Shown: positions 43,757 through 50,607 of the stretch, piece by piece
Position numbering within the stretch: position 1 is the stretch's first letter
How the letters are laid out: the number at the start of each line of letters is the position of its first letter
Notes under the pieces: model-generated
The model's database searches: none
What the model saw: the letters and a program-made list of their open reading frames with translations, nothing else
Told to the model about the DNA's origin: nothing
Origin: Bacteroides sp. M10
GTDB taxonomy: Bacteria; Bacteroidota; Bacteroidia; Bacteroidales; Bacteroidaceae
Direction of reading: 5' to 3'
DNA: 64,000 bases
Assembly: GCF_014334015.1 (NCBI RefSeq)
Contig: NZ_CP060488.1
Location: 5,352,501-5,416,500 of the forward strand
Translations under genes and position numbers: made by a program

Positions 43757-43975
43757 TTAAGGCTCTCCTAAAGCATCCACAATGACTCTCACCTCCAACG
43801 GTGTGAATGAGCGTCGCTTTGATTCGTAGCCTAAGTCGTACAGGCGTTGCAGAAGTCCGGGACACAAAGAGATCCATTTCTTCATTTTTCGATAGGCAGC
43901 GATGTCAGTTAGTTGTGGAGAATAGAGTTGCGCCAGTTCCATGCGCCCGTAAGCACGTATTTTAAATTCACTCAT
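43757..43975 (-). CDS. DUF4248 protein
   Basis: A 72-residue protein of the DUF4248 family: FKIRAYGRMELAQLYSPQLT, AAYRKMKKWISLCPGLLQRL and the ending RRSFTPLEVRVIVDALGEP. It looks like an all-helical, possibly winged-helix-related DNA-binding protein, but its function is unknown. In Bacteroides it is regularly found between DUF3987/VirE and HU-like genes, as here. Its 3' end abuts the four-palindrome array, only 1 base away. Confidence 0.9.
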   Translation of the reverse strand: MSEFKIRAYGRMELAQLYSPQLTDIAAYRKMKKWISLCPGLLQRLYDLGYESKRRSFTPLEVRVIVDALGEP

Positions 43976-44002
43976 GATGGATATATTTCTGATTTACTGT
44001 TA

Positions 44003-44010
44003 CAAAAATA
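44003..44010 (-). promoter_or_regulatory. Promoter -7 box of the DUF4248 gene
   Basis: The minus-strand TATTTTTG matches TAnnTTTG, 28 bases before the ATG at 43975. Confidence 0.5.
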
Positions 44011-44126
44011 ACAAAAAACGACTATATAACCAACGTTTTTCCATTGAATAACCGACTATAATGACAAATAACCGACCGCTACCAGACACAACCGTGCACA
44101 GCTGATTTCCGGGAGATCCGGAGTAG

Positions 44127-44134
44127 TATTTTTG
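44127..44134 (+). promoter_or_regulatory. Promoter -7 box of the HU-like gene
   Basis: TATTTTTG matches TAnnTTTG, 60 bases before the ATG at 44195. It shows that an upstream in-frame start at 44132 is not used. Confidence 0.55.
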
Positions 44135-44194
44135 TATCGTCGAAAGGGAAAAGAAGCCCCGGACAATATGTTTAACCCTTTAATTTATTGTTTT

Positions 44195-44683
44195 ATGATT
44201 CGTTACAAAATTTATCAGAACCAGCAGAAGAAAGGCTTGAATGCGGGTAAGTGGTTCGCCCGTGCAGTAAGCGACGAGACGTTTGATTTGGCAAAGCTTG
44301 CCGAACATATGTCGAAGCACAATTCACCGTATTCCGGTGGTGTCATCAAAGGTGTGCTTTCGGATATGGTAGATTGCATCAAGGAATTGTTGCTAGACGG
44401 CAAGTGTGTGAAAATTGATGATCTTGCCATTTTTGGTGTGGGTATTCGTAGTAAGGCAGCCGATACGCTGGAAGAGTTCTCGTTGGAGAAGAATATTAGC
44501 GGCATGCGTTTGAAAGCCCGTGCCACCGGTAATCTGTCGACCAATAATCTGAAACTCGACAGCCAGTTGAAGCAGCAGGCGGAATATCAGAAACCGACAA
44601 CTGCCGGAGGAGGTTCTGATTCGGGTGACAACCCTGATCCGAAACCGGATGGAGGTGGCGAAGCGCCTGACCCGGCTGCCTAA
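44195..44683 (+). CDS. HU-like DNA-binding protein (HU-HIG type)
   Basis: A 162-residue protein. Residues 1-120 fit the Bacteroidetes HU-HIG fold: MIRYKIYQNQQKKGLNAGKW (beta start), SPYSGGVIKGVLSDMVDCIKELLLDGK (dimerisation helices), VKIDDLAIFGVGIRSKAADT. The tail is a Gly/Pro/Asp-rich, probably disordered stretch (GGGSDSGDNPDPKPDGGGEA). It is expected to bend or wrap DNA as a dimer. ATG 44195 is chosen because the family begins MIRYKI and because the promoter overlaps the longer frame. It precedes the smalltalk and amidase genes. Confidence 0.9.
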   Translation: MIRYKIYQNQQKKGLNAGKWFARAVSDETFDLAKLAEHMSKHNSPYSGGVIKGVLSDMVDCIKELLLDGKCVKIDDLAIFGVGIRSKAADTLEEFSLEKNISGMRLKARATGNLSTNNLKLDSQLKQQAEYQKPTTAGGGSDSGDNPDPKPDGGGEAPDPAA

Positions 44684-44689
44684 AAGATT

Positions 44690-44784
44690 CACCACAGACT
44701 ACACAGATTTCCACAGATTATATTGAATTGGTAGTTGTTAAAGTAGTCGATTATTTATCTGTGTGAGTCTGTGTAGATCTGTGC
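44690..44784. repeat. Imperfect intergenic hairpin repeat (CACAGA type)
   Basis: The left side (44690-44721) holds three CACAGA units, and the right side (about 44751-44784) three TCTGTG units in near mirror order. A further TCTGTGGT (44811-44818) can pair with ACCACAGA at 44691-44698. It lies between the HU-like gene and the smalltalk gene. It has the same ~11-base internal rhythm as the repeats at 1491 and 18847. Confidence 0.7.
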
Positions 44785-44859
44785 TAAATCCATGGCAAAC
44801 CTACGGTAAATCTGTGGTAAAAGAAAACTATTATTAATTTATTTAAAACCTGTTATTGT

Positions 44860-44967
44860 ATGAGTAAATCATCATCTTCCCGCTCAGTATGGAGCTTAGT
44901 TCTCAAAATCATTATCACTGTAGCCACCGCCATCGGAGGTGTGTTCGGAATACAAAGTTGCATGTAA
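44860..44967 (+). CDS. Smalltalk-type small membrane peptide
   Basis: A 35-residue peptide, beginning MSKSSSSRSVWSLVLKIIIT and ending GIQSCM. It has a Ser-rich, basic N-terminus and one hydrophobic helix (LVLKIIITVATAIGGVFGI) and resembles the short Bacteroides proteins annotated as 'smalltalk'. The family has no known function. The stop codon is 4 bases before the amidase ATG, so the two are probably translated together. A small membrane peptide beside a peptidoglycan amidase recalls a holin-endolysin pair; that is inference. Confidence 0.82.
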   Translation: MSKSSSSRSVWSLVLKIIITVATAIGGVFGIQSCM

Positions 44968-44971
44968 CCCC

Positions 44972-45394
44972 ATGCGGACTATTACATTAATTATCATTCA
45001 TTGCAGTGCCACGCCGGAAGGAAAGTCCCTTTCGGCGGAGGCTTGCCGACAGGATCATATCTTGCACCGTGGTTTCCGTGATATTGGCTATCATTTTTAC
45101 ATTACTCGTGATGGGGAGATCCACCGGGGACGTGCGTTAGAAAAAATCGGGGCACACTGCCGTAATCATAATGCCCATTCGGTTGGTGTTTGTTATGAGG
45201 GAGGGCTGGATGCGAACGGAAAACCGAAAGATACGCGTACACTGGAACAAAAAGGAGCTTTGCTTGCTTTGTTGAGGGAGTTGAAAAGGCAGTTTCCGAA
45301 AGCACTGGTCGTGGGACACCGGGACTTAAATCCGATGAAAGGATGTCCGTGTTTTGATGCGGTGAATGAATATGCAGAAATAGCATCCTTTTAG
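44972..45394 (+). CDS. N-acetylmuramoyl-L-alanine amidase (Amidase_2)
   Basis: A 140-residue single-domain Amidase_2/T7-lysozyme-like enzyme that would cut the amide bond between muramic acid and the stem peptide. It starts MRTITLIIIHCSATPEGK with the first zinc histidine. It then has HRGFRDIGYHFYITRDG, GRALEKIGAHCRNHNAHSVGVCYEGG and the second zinc motif VVGHRDLNPMKGCPCFD. It has no signal peptide, as in phage endolysins, so export would need another factor. ATG 44972 is preferred to one at 44939, which overlaps the smalltalk gene. Confidence 0.93.
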   Translation: MRTITLIIIHCSATPEGKSLSAEACRQDHILHRGFRDIGYHFYITRDGEIHRGRALEKIGAHCRNHNAHSVGVCYEGGLDANGKPKDTRTLEQKGALLALLRELKRQFPKALVVGHRDLNPMKGCPCFDAVNEYAEIASF

Positions 45395-45463
45395 GTTTCC
45401 ACCACTAGCTTATTGTATAAAAAATATCAACGATCTTCACAGACAGTTGGTATTTTTGGAAAT

Positions 45464-45579
45464 CATATTAGTGTTAACACTAATATGAAGAGCGAGATTA
45501 GGACAATACCACTATATTGCTCCTAATCTACTAAATGTAGGGATTCATGTTTGTCACATGAATCTAGGGACCTACATTT
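45464..45579. repeat. Three stacked inverted repeats at the cassette/capsule boundary
   Basis: In 116 bases there are (a) a perfect 24-bp palindrome at 45464-45487 with GTTAAC at its centre, (b) AGATTAGGA at 45495-45503 with TCCTAATCT at 45521-45529, and (c) a nested stem: AAATGTAGG/CCTACATTT at 45533-45541 and 45571-45579 around GATTCATG/CATGAATC. They lie in the 273-base gap between the convergent amidase and WbuC genes. They may be a bidirectional terminator cluster, a structured RNA or a recombination site. Nothing else is seen in this gap. Confidence 0.85.
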
Positions 45580-45667
45580 TTCCATTTCACTGTAAATGTT
45601 CAATTTTAACATAACGTATTGAAAGTACTTTCAGTACTTCCTATTCATTTCATCTGTTTTTCATCGT

Positions 45668-46105
45668 TTAACGAACATAAGCTCCATCTTTAGCCTCAAA
45701 AATGACAGATGGTTCAATCACTTCCACAGTATGCCATACCCCCTTTGGTACCTGACAACCATATTTGGTTTCTGTGGGATTGAGATGGATACGCTGTACT
45801 TCTCGATACTCAACCTTACGAGCTACATCTTGAGCGTCCATACCTTGTGTAAGTTCCTCCACACCATTCTCATACAGAATTACTTCCTCATAGATTACTT
45901 CGTCCAACTTACCACACAGGCAGATTACTGTTTCGGTAGTATTCTCATGTTGATGAATAGGGACAACTGTACCTGGAAGTAAAGCATTGAGCATTCTCTG
46001 GCTCGTGTCATTTGGTGAAGTGCGTAAATCGAAGTTTTGGCGTAAACGTGGGCTCTCTTTAGCCTCTACAAAGAGAACTTCAAGCAATTGTTTATTTATT
46101 TCCAT
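45668..46105 (-). CDS. WbuC family cupin protein
   Basis: A 145-residue cupin of the WbuC family, found at the ends of O-antigen and capsule loci. The metal-binding cupin motif is PGTVVPIHQHENTTETVICLCG with His-x-His and a downstream Glu; the second motif is VPKGVWHTVEV. A role in sugar modification is assumed from context only. Start ATG 46105 fits MEINKQLLEVL; ATG 46114 is 3 codons upstream and possible. It is the last gene of the capsule operon in the direction of transcription. Confidence 0.85.
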   Translation of the reverse strand: MEINKQLLEVLFVEAKESPRLRQNFDLRTSPNDTSQRMLNALLPGTVVPIHQHENTTETVICLCGKLDEVIYEEVILYENGVEELTQGMDAQDVARKVEYREVQRIHLNPTETKYGCQVPKGVWHTVEVIEPSVIFEAKDGAYVR

Positions 46106-46205
46106 ACTATACATTCAATTATTGAGCATCCTCTTTGCTCTTCTAGGAACAAAGAGGTAAAAGCAAAATGCCCATAGACCTTTCATAAACTCCATAAACT
46201 ACACA

Positions 46206-46883
46206 TTAATATCTTCTCAATACAACTTGAAATGCTTCAGCATACTTACATCCCCATTGACTGCCTCGCATTGCTGCTAATCCCTCAATATATTCATTGC
46301 TACGAGGATGAGGGTAAGGCCGCATAACACCACGGTACATTGCCAACGCCTTGCACTTTGCTTTCACGCCTTCCATACCCACCTCAACATAACAGTTAGG
46401 ACGGAATAAATTCATGGCATCATTGATAGCCCATTCACTACATGAAGGAACTTCCATATACCAAAATTCTTTCACTGGCTTCACACTTGGCTGACGTTGG
46501 AACAAACGGATAGCCTCCTGACAAGCCATTGAAGTCTGCAAATGATCATTGTTGGTATCAGCTGGATGATGAGTAATAATAATATCTGGTTCACTTTCAC
46601 GGATTGCTTTCTCAATGAACTGCACCAGCTTCAAATGAGGCACAGTATTCATCTCAATATTTGGGAAGGTTGCCTCATACTTCTTATGTATACCCAAGAA
46701 ACCAGCAGATGCATTCAAGTCATCATCCAATTCCTTGTCTTCGGGACGAAATGCACGAGCCTTTGCCTCCGTACACATTATTGCCACGTCAACCGTATTG
46801 CCATTATGCGACCACCTCCACATGGATGCACCTGCCCCGAGAACTTCGTCATCGGGATGTGCTACTACTAATAAATATTTCAT
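46206..46883 (-). CDS. PIG-L family N-deacetylase
   Basis: A 225-residue zinc-dependent deacetylase of the PIG-L/LmbE family. The metal motif is VVAHPDDEVLGAG at the N-terminus (His, Asp, Asp) and HHPADTNNDHLQT with the third ligand. Members remove N-acetyl groups from GlcNAc-type sugars. In this place it would deacetylate a capsule sugar or its precursor, leaving a free amine. The wbuC-like gene follows after 100 bases, which hold a small CCTCTTTG/CAAAGAGG hairpin. Confidence 0.9.
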   Translation of the reverse strand: MKYLLVVAHPDDEVLGAGASMWRWSHNGNTVDVAIMCTEAKARAFRPEDKELDDDLNASAGFLGIHKKYEATFPNIEMNTVPHLKLVQFIEKAIRESEPDIIITHHPADTNNDHLQTSMACQEAIRLFQRQPSVKPVKEFWYMEVPSCSEWAINDAMNLFRPNCYVEVGMEGVKAKCKALAMYRGVMRPYPHPRSNEYIEGLAAMRGSQWGCKYAEAFQVVLRRY

Positions 46884-46959
46884 TGCATTTGTCTTTATTT
46901 GTAAGCAGTCACTTTAGACCCGTTACAAGCCTAAAGCATTTATTTTTATAGTTATTTAA

Positions 46960-47625
46960 CATATTGTTTACTTATCGACTTTATACAATAGCAACCAGTA
47001 GCTGCCATTTATGGGGGAAGGAGATATACAAGTTCATCCGTATTCTTTATCCGACGGAAGACGTCGCACAGATACTGTTGTAGATTGAGTTTATGATTGC
47101 AGATGTTGACAAACACCGATTACAGGCAGGCAAAACACCTTTCCACTTCCGGGTCCCAGTAACGCCTCTTTATCTCCCTACCCTCGTAGAAAAGCATGTC
47201 TACGATCCAGATAATCCTCCCTGCACCATTCGATACCTGCCTAAGTTTATACAACGACCTTCGCATGTGGAGCAGACAGACCACACGGACAATCAGCTCG
47301 CACACGTCATAGCACTTATACAGTGATACCCCATCAGGATAAAGGTATATCTTGCGCGTCACATCCTCAAGGCATTTCTGCTCCGCCTCCCTAGTGCAGC
47401 GACCACGGTTATGGAAGACGAACTGGGGAAACCTACGTAACGGAGAGTAGTGGCAGAATATACAGCGCTTGAAGTAGTGCTCTTTCGGCTCCACATCCTC
47501 ACCAATCTCAATGATGTATCAGGCAGAGAATCCGGTTTCAGGATTATCACATCCCTACAGGATTCGGAATTCACCGCCTCACAGTCCGCATCCTCGGTCT
47601 GCTGCTCCCCATGACGATACATTCT
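46960..47625 (-). mobile_element. Degraded IS66-family transposase remnant
   Basis: This 740-base gap in the capsule operon holds no intact gene. On the minus strand, broken segments resemble the IS66 transposase: PDGVSLYKCYDVCELIVRVV and CLLHMRRSLYKLRQ match the usual 'DGYxGY...CWAHxRRKF' region, then WIVDMLFYEGREIKRR the following helix. After an internal stop, VFVNICNHKLNLQQYLCDVF and TDELVYLLP match the C-terminal 'WLxDVL...LLPHKW'. One extra C near 47010 shifts LLP-HKW. No terminal inverted repeats were found. The identification rests on motif memory only. Confidence 0.6.
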
Positions 47626-48489
47626 TTATTTATCATTTTCTGTTTGTTCAACAGAATCTCTGAAACTAACCACACAATATTGATAATTAAAGTAGTCCGA
47701 GAGTTTCTGGGTGTAGTTGTCGTTTCCCAATCCTCTGCGAATCTTTCGCGTCATCTTCACGGCAATCCAGATGATAGGATTGAATATAGAAGGAGTGTGT
47801 AATACCCTGCCGTGAGCCATTGCTATTGCTTGAATCAAGTCACAAGTCGAGACCAACTCTTTATTCTGCGGAGTCAACACACCATCAAGCTCTGTGTCAA
47901 TCACCATGCGGATGAATTCGCAGAGGTTGTCGATATAAATCATGCTCTTCTTGTTCGGATAATTTGGAAAGAATGGAACTTTCAACGCAAGCTTTACTAC
48001 GGTGTTATAATTGCCTTTACAACCTTTACCATAAACAAACGGAGGACGGACATAAGACACTTTGAACGTTTTATCTTCAAGTTCTCGCAATCCCAAGTCA
48101 CCTTGATACTTGCTATCGCCATAGAAACTGGTTGGTTTCTCACAGTCACGACTCTTCAGGTCATCACAGAAATCACCGTAAACATTCATCGAACTGAAGT
48201 GAATAAAGTGCTTCACACCATGTTCCTTCGCCCATTTGCCGAGAGTAATCGGCAGGTCGCAGTTGATGGCATAGAACTTCGGACGCATCTCTTCGGTTAT
48301 ATTGTTGATGTGAGCCAAACCTGCCAGATTCACTACAGTCTCGTACTGGCTGAAATCCGCTTCTGTCTTCCAGCGACCATCTCTTGAAGACACAATACCA
48401 GTCTTATACTCCGTAGAAAAGATGTCGAGCCAAGCCTTTATCTTGATTCCAATATAGCTATCGTCGCCGATTATCAGAACTCTTCTCAT
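47626..48489 (-). CDS. NAD-dependent epimerase/dehydratase (SDR)
   Basis: A 287-residue extended SDR that probably modifies an NDP-sugar for capsule synthesis. The Rossmann start is VLIIGDDSYIGIKIKAW, which keeps only the first and last glycines of GxxGxxG. It has VNLAGLAHI, HFSSMNVYG and the catalytic YGDSKYQGD (Tyr-x3-Lys). It has the form of UDP-sugar 4-reductase/epimerases that pair with initiating sugar transferases in Bacteroides capsule loci; here the transferase gene lies two genes upstream. The exact reaction is not determined. It follows the ATP-grasp gene by 8 bases. Confidence 0.85.
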   Translation of the reverse strand: MRRVLIIGDDSYIGIKIKAWLDIFSTEYKTGIVSSRDGRWKTEADFSQYETVVNLAGLAHINNITEEMRPKFYAINCDLPITLGKWAKEHGVKHFIHFSSMNVYGDFCDDLKSRDCEKPTSFYGDSKYQGDLGLRELEDKTFKVSYVRPPFVYGKGCKGNYNTVVKLALKVPFFPNYPNKKSMIYIDNLCEFIRMVIDTELDGVLTPQNKELVSTCDLIQAIAMAHGRVLHTPSIFNPIIWIAVKMTRKIRRGLGNDNYTQKLSDYFNYQYCVVSFRDSVEQTENDK

Positions 48490-48497
48490 TTTGAAAA

Positions 48498-49643
48498 CTA
48501 CTTAAATTGCTCCCAATTTTTTATCACCGCATCCCATGGGGCACGATCTTCTTTATCATAAATATACACGCACTTTGCATCCTTGAAGTCGCGTAGCCAT
48601 TCTGCCAAGCTCACCATTCCACCATCAACTCGCTTGCCAAAGTCAATCACTTCGCTCATTGAGGTGAACGGCTCAAACTCTTTCCTGTCAGCAGGGGCGA
48701 TGTAGCCATTCTCCATGCCTTTCACCCAGAGATAGTCTAGCGGCATTCCAGCAAACTTACAGGTCGGATTCCAGGCCGAAGCACGGAAGTTGGTTTCCAT
48801 AAAATAGTACGTTCCGTCCTTATCTATCAGGAACTCCACCTCAAATATTCCTTCATAGCCAATCTCCTCAAACATCGCTTGCAACTTCTCCTCCATCTCC
48901 TTATCCTCGAACATACACACATCATGGTAAGGCGAATAGTAACCCTGAATCAGATACTTCCATTTCATCTGGGTGATAATCTGTATATCCTTTCCATGAT
49001 TAATTGTATATCCTTCCAAAGCCATCTCATTTTGCTTGTCCACAAAGTGTTGAATCATAATCAACGGACTTGCTATTTGCTTGATGGCATCCTTCAACTC
49101 CTGTTCGTTCCAGCAAACAAAAACGTCGTTCTTCCAGTTGCCTGAGTTTGGCGAAATATCCTTCGTGATAATTGGATACCACAGACCTTCCGGCAACGGG
49201 TCTTCCTTGCTAATCACGTAACTATCCAGCACATTAAATCCATGCTTCTTTGCCAACTGCTGAATCTCGTACTTATCCATGAACTCATTGATGCGACCAG
49301 CTCGGCCGGCATTGTAAGTAATGAACTTGTCCTTCCACTCGTCGTAATGCAAGTCAAAGTATCCCACCGATTTGTCATCTGAGAACACAATGTACGGTTT
49401 TTTGCCCGTCTCGACAGCCACATTGCCATACGTGTTCATCAGCAATTCATATCCCTCCTCTACCAAGCCAACACGGTGAAGTTTTGAGATATACTTACTG
49501 AGGCAAGCCGTCTCGTAACGACGTTTCACCGAAATATACACTGGATTGATACCATTCTCACCGAAGGCACGAATCATATTCAGCGGATTGTAATGCTCCA
49601 AGGCAAATACAATGCATAGATGTCCATTATAACTGTTATTCAT
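48498..49643 (-). CDS. ATP-grasp domain protein in the capsule locus
   Basis: A 381-residue ATP-grasp enzyme, related to carbamoyl-phosphate-synthase-type and amino-acid ligases. The N-terminus (HLCIVFALEHYNPLNMIRAF) is a pre-ATP-grasp domain. Then come YPIITKDISPNSGNWKNDVF (ATP loop Lys), and the metal-binding segment FEVEFLIDKDGTYYFMETNF with Glu and Glu-x-Asn. These enzymes form an amide or ester through an acyl-phosphate. In a capsule operon with a deacetylase it may attach an amino acid or acyl group to a sugar amine; that is inference. ATG 49643 overlaps the sugar transferase end by 8 bases. Confidence 0.85.
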   Translation of the reverse strand: MNNSYNGHLCIVFALEHYNPLNMIRAFGENGINPVYISVKRRYETACLSKYISKLHRVGLVEEGYELLMNTYGNVAVETGKKPYIVFSDDKSVGYFDLHYDEWKDKFITYNAGRAGRINEFMDKYEIQQLAKKHGFNVLDSYVISKEDPLPEGLWYPIITKDISPNSGNWKNDVFVCWNEQELKDAIKQIASPLIMIQHFVDKQNEMALEGYTINHGKDIQIITQMKWKYLIQGYYSPYHDVCMFEDKEMEEKLQAMFEEIGYEGIFEVEFLIDKDGTYYFMETNFRASAWNPTCKFAGMPLDYLWVKGMENGYIAPADRKEFEPFTSMSEVIDFGKRVDGGMVSLAEWLRDFKDAKCVYIYDKEDRAPWDAVIKNWEQFK

Positions 49644-50247
49644 TGTTCTTCTTGTATTTACTTTCGTCTTTATAAACACCGTCACCTGTCAAGACCACTT
49701 TGATTATACCAAAGAAAATCTTGACATCGAGCCACAGGCTCTGCTGCTCTACATAGTCAGCATCAAACTCCATCTGCAAATCACGCTCTGCAGCACGGTC
49801 ATACACATCGATGGTGCAGAACATGCCAGGAGCCACATCATATCGCTTGAGGAAGCGAGCATCATCCTTGTATGGCTCAAACTCAAAATCCAAAATTGGT
49901 CTCGGTCCGATTATCGCCATCTGTCCAATAATGACGTTGAACATCTGTGGCAATTCATCAAGACTTGTCCTCCGAAGGACAGCACCGACCCTAGTAATTC
50001 TGCTATCACTAGCCGAAGTTGCCACACCTCCCTTTTCAAAAGCGTGATTACACATTGTTCTAAACTTGCAAATCCTGAACTCCTTCATTCCCTTGCCAAG
50101 ACGTTCTTGACGGAACAACACAGGACCAGGACTATCCATTTTGATAGCAATAGCAATAATCAACATCGGCAACCCACACACTGCCAAACCTAAGATTGAT
50201 AGCGTGATACCGATAAGTGGTTTAAAAAAGCTTCTATACATGAGCAT
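49636..50247 (-). CDS. Undecaprenyl-phosphate sugar phosphotransferase
   Basis: A roughly 203-residue bacterial sugar transferase (PglC/WcaJ catalytic domain), which transfers a sugar-1-phosphate to undecaprenyl phosphate and so begins the repeat unit. It has one hydrophobic hairpin (FFKPLIGITLSILGLAVCGLPMLI), then DSPGPVLFRQERLGKGMKEF, RICKFRTM, RRTSLDELPQMFNVI and IIGPRPI. The start is uncertain: ATG 50247 or 50241 gives the usual length, while an in-frame start at 50322 adds 25 basic residues. It is a short, single-domain monotopic form. Confidence 0.9.
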   Translation of the reverse strand: MLMYRSFFKPLIGITLSILGLAVCGLPMLIIAIAIKMDSPGPVLFRQERLGKGMKEFRICKFRTMCNHAFEKGGVATSASDSRITRVGAVLRRTSLDELPQMFNVIIGQMAIIGPRPILDFEFEPYKDDARFLKRYDVAPGMFCTIDVYDRAAERDLQMEFDADYVEQQSLWLDVKIFFGIIKVVLTGDGVYKDESKYKKNNE

Positions 50248-50322
50248 AATTTTAATTCTTGATTCGAACTTATCAACTTTTAGCCATTTTTTAACCGTTC
50301 TTCCTATTCCAACCGATAACAC

Positions 50323-50607
50323 TCAAATTAGAGCATCCACCTTTGGAAAGACACTTAGAGTGCCCTAAACTGAGTATAGTTAAATAATTCGATTGAATTT
50401 AACATTGGCTTGTAGCCAAAAGATGTTATCAGAAACCATATTAGCATAATTCGTTAGCGTCTAAAAATGACATATAGTCTTTTAGAAAGCCGTTTTTGAC
50501 GTTTTTCGTTAAAGTATGTCATAATCAAATTTGTTTTTTAATTTATTAATGCCGATGCCGTTAATGGCGTCAGTTTTGGACGCTTACCTTTATTCGACTA
50601 ACTACAA
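50323..50607. other. Non-coding gap within the capsule operon
   Basis: No gene is seen in 285 bases between the sugar transferase and the glycosyltransferase. ATGACATA (50467-50474) and TATGTCAT (50515-50522) form an 8-bp inverted repeat. TTCGTTA occurs twice (near 50451 and 50506). There is no clear -7 box on the minus strand. The break may mark a past recombination junction between an exchangeable glycosyltransferase block and the 3' genes. Confidence 0.4.

Noticed and set aside
46130..46157. CCTCTTTG/CAAAGAGG hairpin between the PIG-L and WbuC genes as a terminator
   Set aside because: The stem is only 8 bp and is not followed by a T-run on the minus strand; WbuC is probably still in the same transcript.
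47093..47326. Plus-strand 77-codon frame in the capsule gap
   Set aside because: The minus strand there shows IS66-like motifs; the plus frame shows none.
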